NCBI GenBank assembly: GCA_019187665.1
Contig: JABARH010000042.1
Span: 1-43,508 of the forward strand
DNA: 43,508 nucleotides
Origin: Anaerolineales bacterium
Lineage (GTDB): Bacteria; Chloroflexota; Anaerolineae; Anaerolineales; Villigracilaceae
Direction of reading: 5' to 3'
Part shown: positions 15,705 to 22,809 of the stretch, one piece after another
How the letters are laid out: every line of letters starts with the position of its first letter
How positions within the stretch are numbered: the first letter of the stretch is position 1
Position numbers and translations under genes: made by a program
The notes under the pieces: model-generated
The model's database searches: none
What the model saw: the letters and a program-made list of their open reading frames with translations, nothing else
What the model was told of the DNA's origin: nothing

Positions 15705-16685
15705 CTATCCCTTCGGTTTACGCCGCAACAATCGCACCACGAACCAGATGATCAACGCGGGCGGGAGCAGGATCGGCACCAACACAACGAAGAACCAGAT
15801 CAGGAAATCCACGATGCCTTGATAGGCGCTGGTCAGCGTTTGGGTGGACTGCTGAAGAGTCTCGCCCGGCTTCCACGGGACCGGTGTCGCGGTGGGGCGC
15901 GGGGTGGGGCTGGGAGTCGGCGTGGCGGGCGGCAGGTCCGGCTCGATCTGGATGGTGATCGTCGAGAAGGCGGAGCGATCCGCGAGATAATTCATCTGTC
16001 CCTTCACCTGCTCGATCTGGGCCTCGATCTCCGAAAGCTGTTGATTGATGCGCAACGCCTCATCCACGGACTTGGCATCGTCGAGGAAGGTCTTGATGCG
16101 GTCGCGTGTGGCCTCGAGGTTGACGAGTTGCGCCTGCAAATCCACATATTGATCGGTCACATCCTGACCGGAGGCGGTTTCGTTCAACACGCGGATGGAC
16201 ATGTTCCGTAAACGCCGCAAAACGGCTTCAAACTGATCGGCTGGAATCCCAATGGTAATGGTGGCATACTTGTAATTCGCGCCGCCGTAATCCACAAACC
16301 AGATCTGCGAACTGACGATGTAGCCCTGCACGTCGCCCACCAGTTGAGTCACGCCATCCATGGCAATGTCCGAGTCTTTGACCAGCAGCTTGATCTCGGC
16401 GTTCTTGATCACCATGCGCTGATAGACTGCCGCATCCACCGGCGCGCCGGTGTTGTAGATGGCCGAGTCAGACTTGGCAGATGCGCCGCCCTGCGCGTTC
16501 GCCCCGGATGCGGGAGCTGCCTCTGGCTCGAGGCCAAACATGGATTCGTCGGCGGGGGCTTGAGGCGCTGCGGCAAAATTAAATTCGGATGGCGGCTCTG
16601 TTGCGGCGGGCGCAGCGGGGCCACAAGCCGCGAGGATCAGAGCCAGTAATACGAGCGAACAAACGATCAAGGGACGGATTTTCAT
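15705..16685 (-). CDS. DUF4349 lipoprotein
   Basis: The 326-residue protein starts MKIRPLIVCSLVLLALILAACG, with a lipobox AAC. After an Ala/Pro-rich linker comes the DUF4349 domain: YQRMVIKNAEIKLLVKDSD, DVQGYIVSSQIW and the coiled-coil DLQAQLVNLEATRDRIKTFL, then RINQQLSEIEAQIEQVKGQM. A Pro/Thr stalk (TPTPSPTPRPTATPVPW) and a C-terminal membrane helix with a basic tail end the protein, so it is held at both ends. The start has an AGGAGG site 6 nt upstream. Similar proteins are often controlled by ECF sigma/anti-sigma systems, and an ECF-like promoter is visible at 16744-16768. Confidence 0.88.
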   Translation of the reverse strand: MKIRPLIVCSLVLLALILAACGPAAPAATEPPSEFNFAAAPQAPADESMFGLEPEAAPASGANAQGGASAKSDSAIYNTGAPVDAAVYQRMVIKNAEIKLLVKDSDIAMDGVTQLVGDVQGYIVSSQIWFVDYGGANYKYATITIGIPADQFEAVLRRLRNMSIRVLNETASGQDVTDQYVDLQAQLVNLEATRDRIKTFLDDAKSVDEALRINQQLSEIEAQIEQVKGQMNYLADRSAFSTITIQIEPDLPPATPTPSPTPRPTATPVPWKPGETLQQSTQTLTSAYQGIVDFLIWFFVVLVPILLPPALIIWFVVRLLRRKPKG

Positions 16686-16743
16686 GGTCTCCTCCTTGCC
16701 ACAGGGTGAATGTCGGCGTGGTCTGTGGTCAAGCTGATTCACG

Positions 16744-16768
16744 GACGAAGAAAAAACCGATAAGTTCC
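16744..16768 (-). promoter_or_regulatory. Candidate ECF-sigma promoter of the DUF4349 gene
   Basis: On the minus strand GGAAC (complement of 16764-16768) is followed by 16 bp and CGTC (complement of 16744-16747), the classic layout of extracytoplasmic-function sigma promoters. It lies about 60 bp before the start at 16685. No sigma70-type boxes compete in this stretch. Confidence 0.45.
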
Positions 16769-16793
16769 CGGAACCGAAAAGAACTTTCTCTGC

Positions 16794-18020
16794 TCAGACT
16801 GTCTCCAGCAACACGATCAGTTTTTCACCGATGGCGGCGCGGCTGAAATATCTTTCGAGATGGGCGCGGCCGGCGAGTCCCATGCGGCGCGATTCTCTTT
16901 CATCGGACGCCATCTCGCGGATCGCCTCGCTCAACGCGGACGGGGAGCCGGGTTCCGCGTAGATTCCGCATCCCGCCGACTCGACCACCTCGCGGATCAC
17001 TCCGTCAATCGCCAGCGCCACCGGGCGTCCAGCCGCCATGTAGTCGAAGACCTTGTTCGGATAGGTGGTCTTGTATTCTTCGAGCGGCTTGAGGATGGCA
17101 ATGCACACGTCCGCCGCGGCGAGGGCGGAGGTCATTTCGGATTTGGGGATCGAATCAACGAATGTGACATTGATCAGATTCATTTCTTTGGCGCGCGCGA
17201 TCAATGCGGGTTTTTCTTTTCCGTCGCCGAGCAGAACGAATTGGATTTTCTTTTCGTCAGCCAGCAGGCGGGCAGACTCCAGAACTACATCCAGGTCATT
17301 CGACATGCCGTGCGCGCCCGCGTAGAGCGCGACGAATTTATTTTTCAGTTCGTGCGCGCGGCGAAATTCCTTTCCATCATCGTTTGGATCGAACATCTGC
17401 GGGTCCGCGCCGTTGGGAATCAGCGTCGCGCCGCGCGCGCCGCGCGCGCGGACGTGATCGAGATAGCCCGGACTATTGACCATGACCCCGTCCGCGCGGC
17501 GATAGAGGAAGCGCTCCAGCCACTCGGACATGCGGATCAGAATCGGGCTGGTCAACACGCCGACGGCGATGGCAAACTTCGGCCACAAGTCACGCACCTC
17601 AAAGAGAAACGCTGCGCCCTTGAGTCTCGCCAGCATCCATGCCGTGACTCCCTGAAAGATGGGCGGCGACGTGCCCCAGACCACGTCCACGTTTTTCACG
17701 GCGAGTCCGGTAAAAAAGGAAGAGACCATGAACGAGAAGAACGCCAGCACACGATGAAAGAAAGATTTATGATGCGCGGCGTAGACCGAGGCGCGAATCA
17801 CTCTCACACCCCCCTCCATCTCCCCCCATTTGCTTCGCAAATGGGGGGAGTGCCCCGTAGGGGCGAGGGGGGCTCTCTCTCCCGTAATATAACTCACCGG
17901 GCTCGCGATAACCGTCACGCGATGTCCGCGCGAGGCGAGCAGGCGCGCAAACTCGTGGTGGCGCGTCCCGCCCGGTTCGTCGAGAGAGGCGAATGCCTGG
18001 TGGATGATCAGGATGTGCAT
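16794..18020 (-). CDS. Glycosyltransferase family 4 (WbuB-like)
   Basis: The 408-residue enzyme has the GT-B fold of retaining GT4 transferases, which use nucleotide sugars to build envelope polysaccharides. The N-terminal half contains HQAFASLDEPGGTRHHEFA and LFEVRDLWP; the C-terminal half has YAGAHGMSNDLDVVLESA, VLLGDGKEKPAL and the donor-site region EEYKTTYPNKVFDYMAAGRP. This is close to WbuB/WcaI-type transferases. The start at 18020 follows a TAGAAT box by 10 nt and lacks a ribosome binding site. Residues about 48-70 (RAPLAPTGHSPHLRSKWG) come from a palindromic repeat inserted in frame between GE and GVRVIRA. The acceptor is unknown. Confidence 0.88.
   Translation of the reverse strand: MHILIIHQAFASLDEPGGTRHHEFARLLASRGHRVTVIASPVSYITGERAPLAPTGHSPHLRSKWGEMEGGVRVIRASVYAAHHKSFFHRVLAFFSFMVSSFFTGLAVKNVDVVWGTSPPIFQGVTAWMLARLKGAAFLFEVRDLWPKFAIAVGVLTSPILIRMSEWLERFLYRRADGVMVNSPGYLDHVRARGARGATLIPNGADPQMFDPNDDGKEFRRAHELKNKFVALYAGAHGMSNDLDVVLESARLLADEKKIQFVLLGDGKEKPALIARAKEMNLINVTFVDSIPKSEMTSALAAADVCIAILKPLEEYKTTYPNKVFDYMAAGRPVALAIDGVIREVVESAGCGIYAEPGSPSALSEAIREMASDERESRRMGLAGRAHLERYFSRAAIGEKLIVLLETV
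17807..17880. repeat. Palindromic repeat inside the GT4 gene
   Basis: Perfect 14-bp arms CTCCCCCCATTTGC (17820-17833) and the complement at 17837-17850 enclose a 3-nt loop. Outer arms CCCCCCTC (17809-17816) and GAGGGGGG (17865-17872) extend it. It is translated in frame on the minus strand as about 22 residues that related GT4 enzymes lack. Confidence 0.75.
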
Positions 18021-18105
18021 AGCTGTGTCGATTCTAACAGCATTGAGGCAAATCAATTTCGAAATCCGCTAGTCTTCGCCAATTCGCTGACAAATCAGAA
18101 ATTTT

Positions 18106-18194
18106 GGAACGCGAATAACGCGAATGGGCGAATTTCACAAATTTTTGTGATTTATTCGCGGCATTCGCAAATTCGCGACATTCGCGTTGAGAAT
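18106..18194. repeat. Diverged copy of the ATTCGCG-rich repeat
   Basis: This stretch begins GGAACGCGAAT and ends ATTCGCGTTGAGAAT, with ATTCGC words throughout. It aligns by eye with the core of the 142-bp repeats at 30662-30803 and 32355-32496, in the same orientation as the latter. It fills most of the intergenic gap between the GT4 gene and the sensor gene. Confidence 0.6.
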
Positions 18195-18236
18195 CCCATG
18201 ACGTTGAAAACACCACGAATGGCGGACAACTCCTCC

Positions 18237-18265
18237 TTGACCAGTCCCCAAATCGTTTGTATAGT
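18237..18265 (+). promoter_or_regulatory. Sigma70-type promoter of the membrane sensor gene
   Basis: TTGACC (18237-18242), a 17-bp spacer and TATAGT (18260-18265) lie 21 bp before the ATG at 18287. The predicted leader is about 15 nt long and contains the GAGGG ribosome binding site. Confidence 0.7.
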
Positions 18266-18286
18266 GACTGCATCGCCGAGGGAATC

Positions 18287-20125
18287 ATGTCACTTTACGA
18301 CTTCACCTATACCTTCAACTTTCTCGCGCTGATCTTTTCCTTTTGGCTGGGGGCGTATCTCATCACGCGCAACCCGCGCACAACCACCGCCTGGCTCACC
18401 GCTCTCACCGTCTGGTCGCTGGGCGGATTGTTCTTGAACGTTCTGCTCGCGCTCAACCCGCCGCCGATTCCTGAATATCGCCCCTCATGGTTACGATTCC
18501 TTTTTCCATTCTGGGCTTCGGGCGCCTACGACGAGGGAGCCAGCGCATGGCTGCAGGGATGGTCGGTCGCGCCCTCGATCGTCTTCTGGCACCATGCCAC
18601 ATTGCTCATGCGTCCCGGTCCGCTCAATTTGTGGCGCAAGGCGCGCGTAGCGGCGGGATATGTGGTGGGAATCGCCGCCATCGAAATGCAAGCCTTCACG
18701 CAGATCGTCTTTGCGGTCGAGGGCGGCGACCCGCTGTACCTTAACAGCCTGCAAGCCGGCCCGCTCTATTCTTTTTTTGGCATCGCCCTCATCCTTCTGA
18801 CTGTCACCTGCACGGTCAACCTGGCGCGTTCCGCAAGCGTTGCTCCAAATGAGACGGCGCGTCATCAATTGAAACTGCTCACTGTTGCAACCCTCGTGGC
18901 CGGACTGTCCGGTCCGCTTTCGCTGATCGCCTCCGGGCTGAATCTCTTTCCGGTTCCCGAAGTGGCGATGACTCTCATCCTGGCGGTCTTTATCGCGATG
19001 ATCGGTTACGGCGTGGCGCGATACAGCGCGTTGGTCGAAGGGCGCACCATCCGCCGCGACTTTTTCTATAACCTCATGCTGATCGCCGGCATCACAATTT
19101 TTTACGTGCTTGCCACCCGCCTGCTCGTCCTGTCGTATCACGCGCCGAGCGTCATCACGCTCTTCATTCCCATCCTCGCCATCTTCACACATTCCGCAAT
19201 GACCCTCGCGCCGCGCCTCCTTGACCGCATCTTCTACCCCGATGAGACGCGCCGTCTGCGTTCGAACCTGCGCAGTCTCTCACGCCTGGCGGGCGAAGGC
19301 GAAGTCTTCAAGGATAATCTCAACGCCGCATTAGACGCGCTGTGTTCGTCCGCCCGCGCGAAGTATGGATTGATCTTCACCTTCGCGGACGGCCAAGCCC
19401 GCTCCATCGCAGACTTCCGGTGGCGAGGCGCCCCCATCGAGGTGCCTGCCCAGACTCTTTTTGCGGACGATGCGACTCACGTCGAGGCCGGACGTTTCCA
19501 GCCGCCGCTTGATGAAGCCGCCCTGCTCATCCCTCTCTACGCCGAAGCGGAGCAGGTCGGCGCGCTCCTGCTGGGGCAACCCTCCAATGGAATCCGTTAC
19601 GCGGACGAAGAAGTGGAGCGAGTCCTTCATCCCGCCGACCACATCGCCGGCGTGTTGTTGATCGAACGCAACAAACGCGCCTACCTCTCCCGTCTCACTG
19701 AAGTGGCGGAGGAACATCGCGAACAGACGCAGAAGGAGTTGCCGTCTGTCCCGGCGGAAATGGTCGAGGATGCGCTGCGCAACCTCTACGATTTTTCCTT
19801 CCTGGCTGACACACCATTGGCTGATCTGGAATTGGTGAAGAAAAAATTGACCGGCAACAAGACTCACCTCGAGCGCGGCAAGGCGGTGCAAGCCGTCCTG
19901 TTGGAAGCGCTCGAGGAAATGCGGCCCAGCCGCGAGCTCCCGCCGCGCGACCCGCCGCCCCGCGAGTGGTATCCGTATCTCATCCTGCGCGACGCGTATT
20001 TGGAGGAAGTCTCCAACCGCGACATCATGCTCAATCTCTACATCTCCGAGGGGACGTTCAACCGCACCCGCCGCGCCGCTGTCCGTTCGCTGGCGCGTGC
20101 CTTGACCGAGATGGAACATTCGTAA
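18287..20125 (+). CDS. Membrane sensor with GAF domain and C-terminal winged-helix-like domain
   Basis: The 612-residue protein has about eight membrane helices in residues 1-310, in the style of the histidine-kinase 7TM/N-terminal sensor regions. A GAF-like domain follows at about 330-455 (LDALCSSARAKYGLIFTFADG, LLIPLYAEAEQVGALLLGQP). There is no histidine-kinase or output GGDEF motif. Instead the C-terminus (about 530-612) has REWYPYLILRDAYLEEVSNR and IMLNLYISEGTFNRTRRAAV, a helical module I have seen at the ends of Chloroflexi regulatory proteins and that looks like a winged helix. It may therefore be a one-component membrane-bound regulator. It ends at a terminator and stands alone. Confidence 0.6.
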   Translation: MSLYDFTYTFNFLALIFSFWLGAYLITRNPRTTTAWLTALTVWSLGGLFLNVLLALNPPPIPEYRPSWLRFLFPFWASGAYDEGASAWLQGWSVAPSIVFWHHATLLMRPGPLNLWRKARVAAGYVVGIAAIEMQAFTQIVFAVEGGDPLYLNSLQAGPLYSFFGIALILLTVTCTVNLARSASVAPNETARHQLKLLTVATLVAGLSGPLSLIASGLNLFPVPEVAMTLILAVFIAMIGYGVARYSALVEGRTIRRDFFYNLMLIAGITIFYVLATRLLVLSYHAPSVITLFIPILAIFTHSAMTLAPRLLDRIFYPDETRRLRSNLRSLSRLAGEGEVFKDNLNAALDALCSSARAKYGLIFTFADGQARSIADFRWRGAPIEVPAQTLFADDATHVEAGRFQPPLDEAALLIPLYAEAEQVGALLLGQPSNGIRYADEEVERVLHPADHIAGVLLIERNKRAYLSRLTEVAEEHREQTQKELPSVPAEMVEDALRNLYDFSFLADTPLADLELVKKKLTGNKTHLERGKAVQAVLLEALEEMRPSRELPPRDPPPREWYPYLILRDAYLEEVSNRDIMLNLYISEGTFNRTRRAAVRSLARALTEMEHS

Positions 20126-20144
20126 TCTAATTTCAAGGAGTAGT

Positions 20145-20179
20145 CCCTAAAGGTTTCGGAAACCTCTAGGGTCTTTTTG
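20145..20179 (+). terminator. Rho-independent terminator after the sensor gene
   Basis: A 12-bp stem (CCCTAAAGGTTT at 20145-20156 with 20160-20171, one mismatch) closes a 3-base loop and is followed by TCTTTTTG. Confidence 0.85.
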
Positions 20180-20260
20180 ATTCTGGCGTCTTTTGGCAGT
20201 CCAAACTCTGGGAATGGCAGTTCAAAACTGCGAAGATGTGGACAGTCAAAGGAGAATGCC

Positions 20261-20941
20261 ATGAACCGAAATCAAAAACTCGCCCTTATCATCATCGCCG
20301 CCCTCGCCGGGCTCTGGCTTCTGCGCGAACCGTTGACCAGTCTCTGGAATTGGATCGGCGACCGCGAAGCCGTGGCCGCCTTCACCGAGTCTGCGGGAAT
20401 CTGGGGACCGTTCGTCATCTTCGTTCTGCTCATCCTGCAAGTCTTCCTCGCGATCATTCCCGGACAGGCATTGATGGTGGTCTGTGGAATGTTGTATGGC
20501 TTCACAGGCGGTTCCTTCCTGGCGTGGATCAGCCTCGTGACCGGTGGACAACTCGCGTTCGTGCTAGCTCGCCGCCTCGGACGTCCCTTCGCCGAACGCT
20601 GGGTCTCGCCGGATGTCCTCAACCGCTGGGACAAATCTGCCGCACAGCAGGGCGCGGGATTTTTTACCGTCTCCCTCATTCTGCCGATCTTCCCCAATGA
20701 TGCCATGTGCTACGTGGCTGGTCTCGGCGCCATCTCGTACCGTCGTTTTCTCGGCGCTAACATGCTGGGACGCGCGATCACCTGCACGTTGACATCCTTC
20801 CTCGGCGCGTACGGTTCATCCATCCCGCCGGTTGCGATCGGCATTGGCATCGTCTCCTTCTTCCTCATCGCCCTCGTTTGGAAATTCGGACCGCGCATCT
20901 CATCCTGGTTCTACAAAGGAGGCAGCCATGTTATCGCCTGA
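20261..20941 (+). CDS. TVP38/TMEM64 family membrane protein
   Basis: The 226-residue protein has about six membrane helices and the VTT/SNARE-associated domain of the DedA superfamily. Key segments are AIIPGQALMVVCGMLYGFTG, FVLARRLGRPFAERW and FFTVSLILPIFPNDAMCYVA. Relatives are proposed to move lipids or ions across the membrane. The start at 20261 has AAAGGAG 6 nt upstream. Its 3' end overlaps the next gene by 14 bp, whose ribosome binding site (AAAGGAGG) lies inside it, so the two are translationally linked. Confidence 0.85.
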   Translation: MNRNQKLALIIIAALAGLWLLREPLTSLWNWIGDREAVAAFTESAGIWGPFVIFVLLILQVFLAIIPGQALMVVCGMLYGFTGGSFLAWISLVTGGQLAFVLARRLGRPFAERWVSPDVLNRWDKSAAQQGAGFFTVSLILPIFPNDAMCYVAGLGAISYRRFLGANMLGRAITCTLTSFLGAYGSSIPPVAIGIGIVSFFLIALVWKFGPRISSWFYKGGSHVIA

Positions 20942-21455
20942 GACCATGCTGTACGGATTACTGAGTGTGCATGCCCAACTGTTCAGCCGCGGCGTGGACG
21001 TGAGCGGTGAAGCGCTTCCCGCCGGCCCCAAGATCATCTTTATCACCGTTCAACAGGGATTGGCGGATGTTTATCGCCTCGCCAATCTCTTCGTCACCGC
21101 ATCGGAAATCGAAACTCAGGGTATTGTCTTATTGGAGGCGGCCGCAAGCGGACTTCCCATCGCGGCGGTGCGCGCCACCTGCATCCCTGAGATCGTTCAT
21201 CACGAAGAGAATGGATTCCTTTGCACGCCGGGTAATTTGGATGAACTATCTCGTTCCATGACAATCTTGATCCAAAATAAAACAATGGCAAAACAAATGG
21301 GCGCGATGAGCCGCTGTCTGGCGCAACCGCATGACCGGCGCATCACGCTGGAAGCGCACGAAACCCTTTACCGCGAACTGACTCTCGCTACGCCTGTGCG
21401 CGATGCGATCAAATATCCCGGCGCGCATCTTGCACGCCGCGAAGTGGAAATGTAG
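20928..21455 (+). pseudogene. Chimeric remnant: acyltransferase-like start fused to GT4 C-terminus
   Basis: The frame is 175 codons and has an excellent ribosome binding site (AAAGGAGG). Residues 1 to about 36 (MLSPETMLYGLLSVHAQLFS, then VSGEALPAGPKI) read like the start of a lysophospholipid acyltransferase just before its catalytic His motif. From about residue 38 the protein is instead the C-terminal third of a GT4 glycosyltransferase: LADVYRLANLFVTASE, the E-x7-E donor motif at Glu62 and Glu70, ASGLPIAAV and HEENGFLCTPGN. Neither enzyme could be functional in this form. An internal deletion joining two neighbouring genes near 21030-21060 explains it. The frame is intact and expressed signals are kept, so a small fusion product may still be made. 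Confidence 0.6.
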
Positions 21456-21463
21456 GAACAGCC

Positions 21464-22366
21464 ATGCCTCATATCTCCCTGCCGCTTCCGTCCACAAAAA
21501 CCTACCTGGTCGAATTGCCGTTGTGCAGTCTGCACGTTATGGAATCGGGCGTGGGTCCGCCGCTGATCATGGTGCCTGCCACCATCTCCGAACTTGAGAA
21601 CTGGGTCTCGCTTGTGCAGTTCATGGCACAGTGGTTCACCGTTTATTTTTTTGAACTGCCGGGACACGGACGTTCGACACCGTTCAAACAGACCTTCACA
21701 TCGGAACAGGTCGCCGCGGTTGTGGAACAACTTGCGGACCATATCGGCGCGGCGCGATTCAGTTTGATGGGATTCTCGTTCGGCGGCATTCTCGCCATGA
21801 AAACCTTTCAGCGTTTGCATGCGCGCATTGACCGCGTGGCGTTCATCGCGCCCTGTCTCACCGCGCGCGCCGTTCTGCTTTCCCCGTTTCAAAAAAAAAT
21901 GGCGGATCGGTTCAGCCGCCTGCTGAAGACCGACTCAGTTCGCTCCTTTCTACTGCGAGTCAATCGCTGGGCATGGAGCCGCGGCGTGTTGGTCAGGCTG
22001 ATCCAATCCATCGGAAAAGTGGAAAAAGAAATCCCGCTCGATCAAAAAATTTCCCGCATGGGCGTTTCCACCATGGATGTCGTCGCCTGCGAGTTACAGG
22101 ACATTCTTACGGCAGAATTCATTCCGCCGCCGGTTCATCACCAAACGCCCTGTTACTTTGCCATGTCCCACCGCGACCCGCTCCTCGATCATCGCACCAC
22201 GCTGGCTGAGTTAAAACGCCACTTTGGGAATATCAACGCGCTGGAATTAAATTATCCTTTTCATCAACCGCCCAGTCCGTTTACCTACGAAGAATTGAAC
22301 CGCGACTTCGGCGAGACGGTGGACCTGTTCCTCCCTGAGGCGATGCGTAGACCATTGAAACGTTAG
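21464..22366 (+). CDS. Alpha/beta hydrolase
   Basis: The 300-residue protein shows the alpha/beta-hydrolase fold. The nucleophile elbow GFSFGG places Ser105, the strand VYFFELPGHGRSTP (about 60-73) holds the usual oxyanion-side HG, an Asp lies in MSHRDPLLDH, and a His in NYPFHQPP is a candidate third residue. The substrate is not apparent; ester hydrolysis of a lipid or small acyl compound would fit the neighbours. It starts 8 nt after the chimeric gene and so belongs to the same transcript. Its stop overlaps that of the converging Nudix gene by 4 bp. Confidence 0.8.
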   Translation: MPHISLPLPSTKTYLVELPLCSLHVMESGVGPPLIMVPATISELENWVSLVQFMAQWFTVYFFELPGHGRSTPFKQTFTSEQVAAVVEQLADHIGAARFSLMGFSFGGILAMKTFQRLHARIDRVAFIAPCLTARAVLLSPFQKKMADRFSRLLKTDSVRSFLLRVNRWAWSRGVLVRLIQSIGKVEKEIPLDQKISRMGVSTMDVVACELQDILTAEFIPPPVHHQTPCYFAMSHRDPLLDHRTTLAELKRHFGNINALELNYPFHQPPSPFTYEELNRDFGETVDLFLPEAMRRPLKR

Positions 22367-22809
22367 CGGGGCGCCTCGCGGATCGTGACGGGGGAGTCGG
22401 GCCAGCCCTTCTGATGGTATTTCACCACCATCAACGCCACCTCCTCCGGCAGGACCGGGTTTGCCAGCAGTTCGCGCACCGGCATCCACATCGGATGATA
22501 CGTGCCGTGCGTCTCATCGTACCCGGCCGTAAACTCATCGCCAGCGCCAGTGCCGAATGTGCCGCCGGTCTGCTCCACGAGGAAATATTCCTGGCGGTTG
22601 CCGTTGAACCAGACCGTGGCAATGTGTTTCGCCACACGGGTCTGGATTCCCAGCTCCTCCTCCAGTTCGCGGACAACGGCGCCCTCCACCGTTTCGCCTT
22701 CATCCACTCCGCCGCCAGGGAAAGTGAAGTAATGCCGCCCGCCGCGATAACGTTCCATCACGGCGATCGAATCGTTTTGGATTAATAAAGCCACAGCGCG
22801 GATTCTCAT
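22363..22809 (-). CDS. Nudix hydrolase (MutT-like)
   Basis: The 148-residue protein carries a complete Nudix box at about residues 33-55 (GGVDEGETVEGAVVRELEEE, then LGI), with all the metal-binding Glu residues. Such enzymes hydrolyse nucleoside diphosphates linked to another group. The exact substrate cannot be read. The ATG overlaps the stop of the heparinase-like gene in an ATGA, so it is the last gene of the minus-strand run that begins near 30582. Confidence 0.88.
   Translation of the reverse strand: MRIRAVALLIQNDSIAVMERYRGGRHYFTFPGGGVDEGETVEGAVVRELEEELGIQTRVAKHIATVWFNGNRQEYFLVEQTGGTFGTGAGDEFTAGYDETHGTYHPMWMPVRELLANPVLPEEVALMVVKYHQKGWPDSPVTIREAPR

Noticed and set aside
16860..18332. 490-codon plus-strand frame
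   Set aside because: It lies antisense to the GT4 gene and crosses the promoter at 18237; no domain features.
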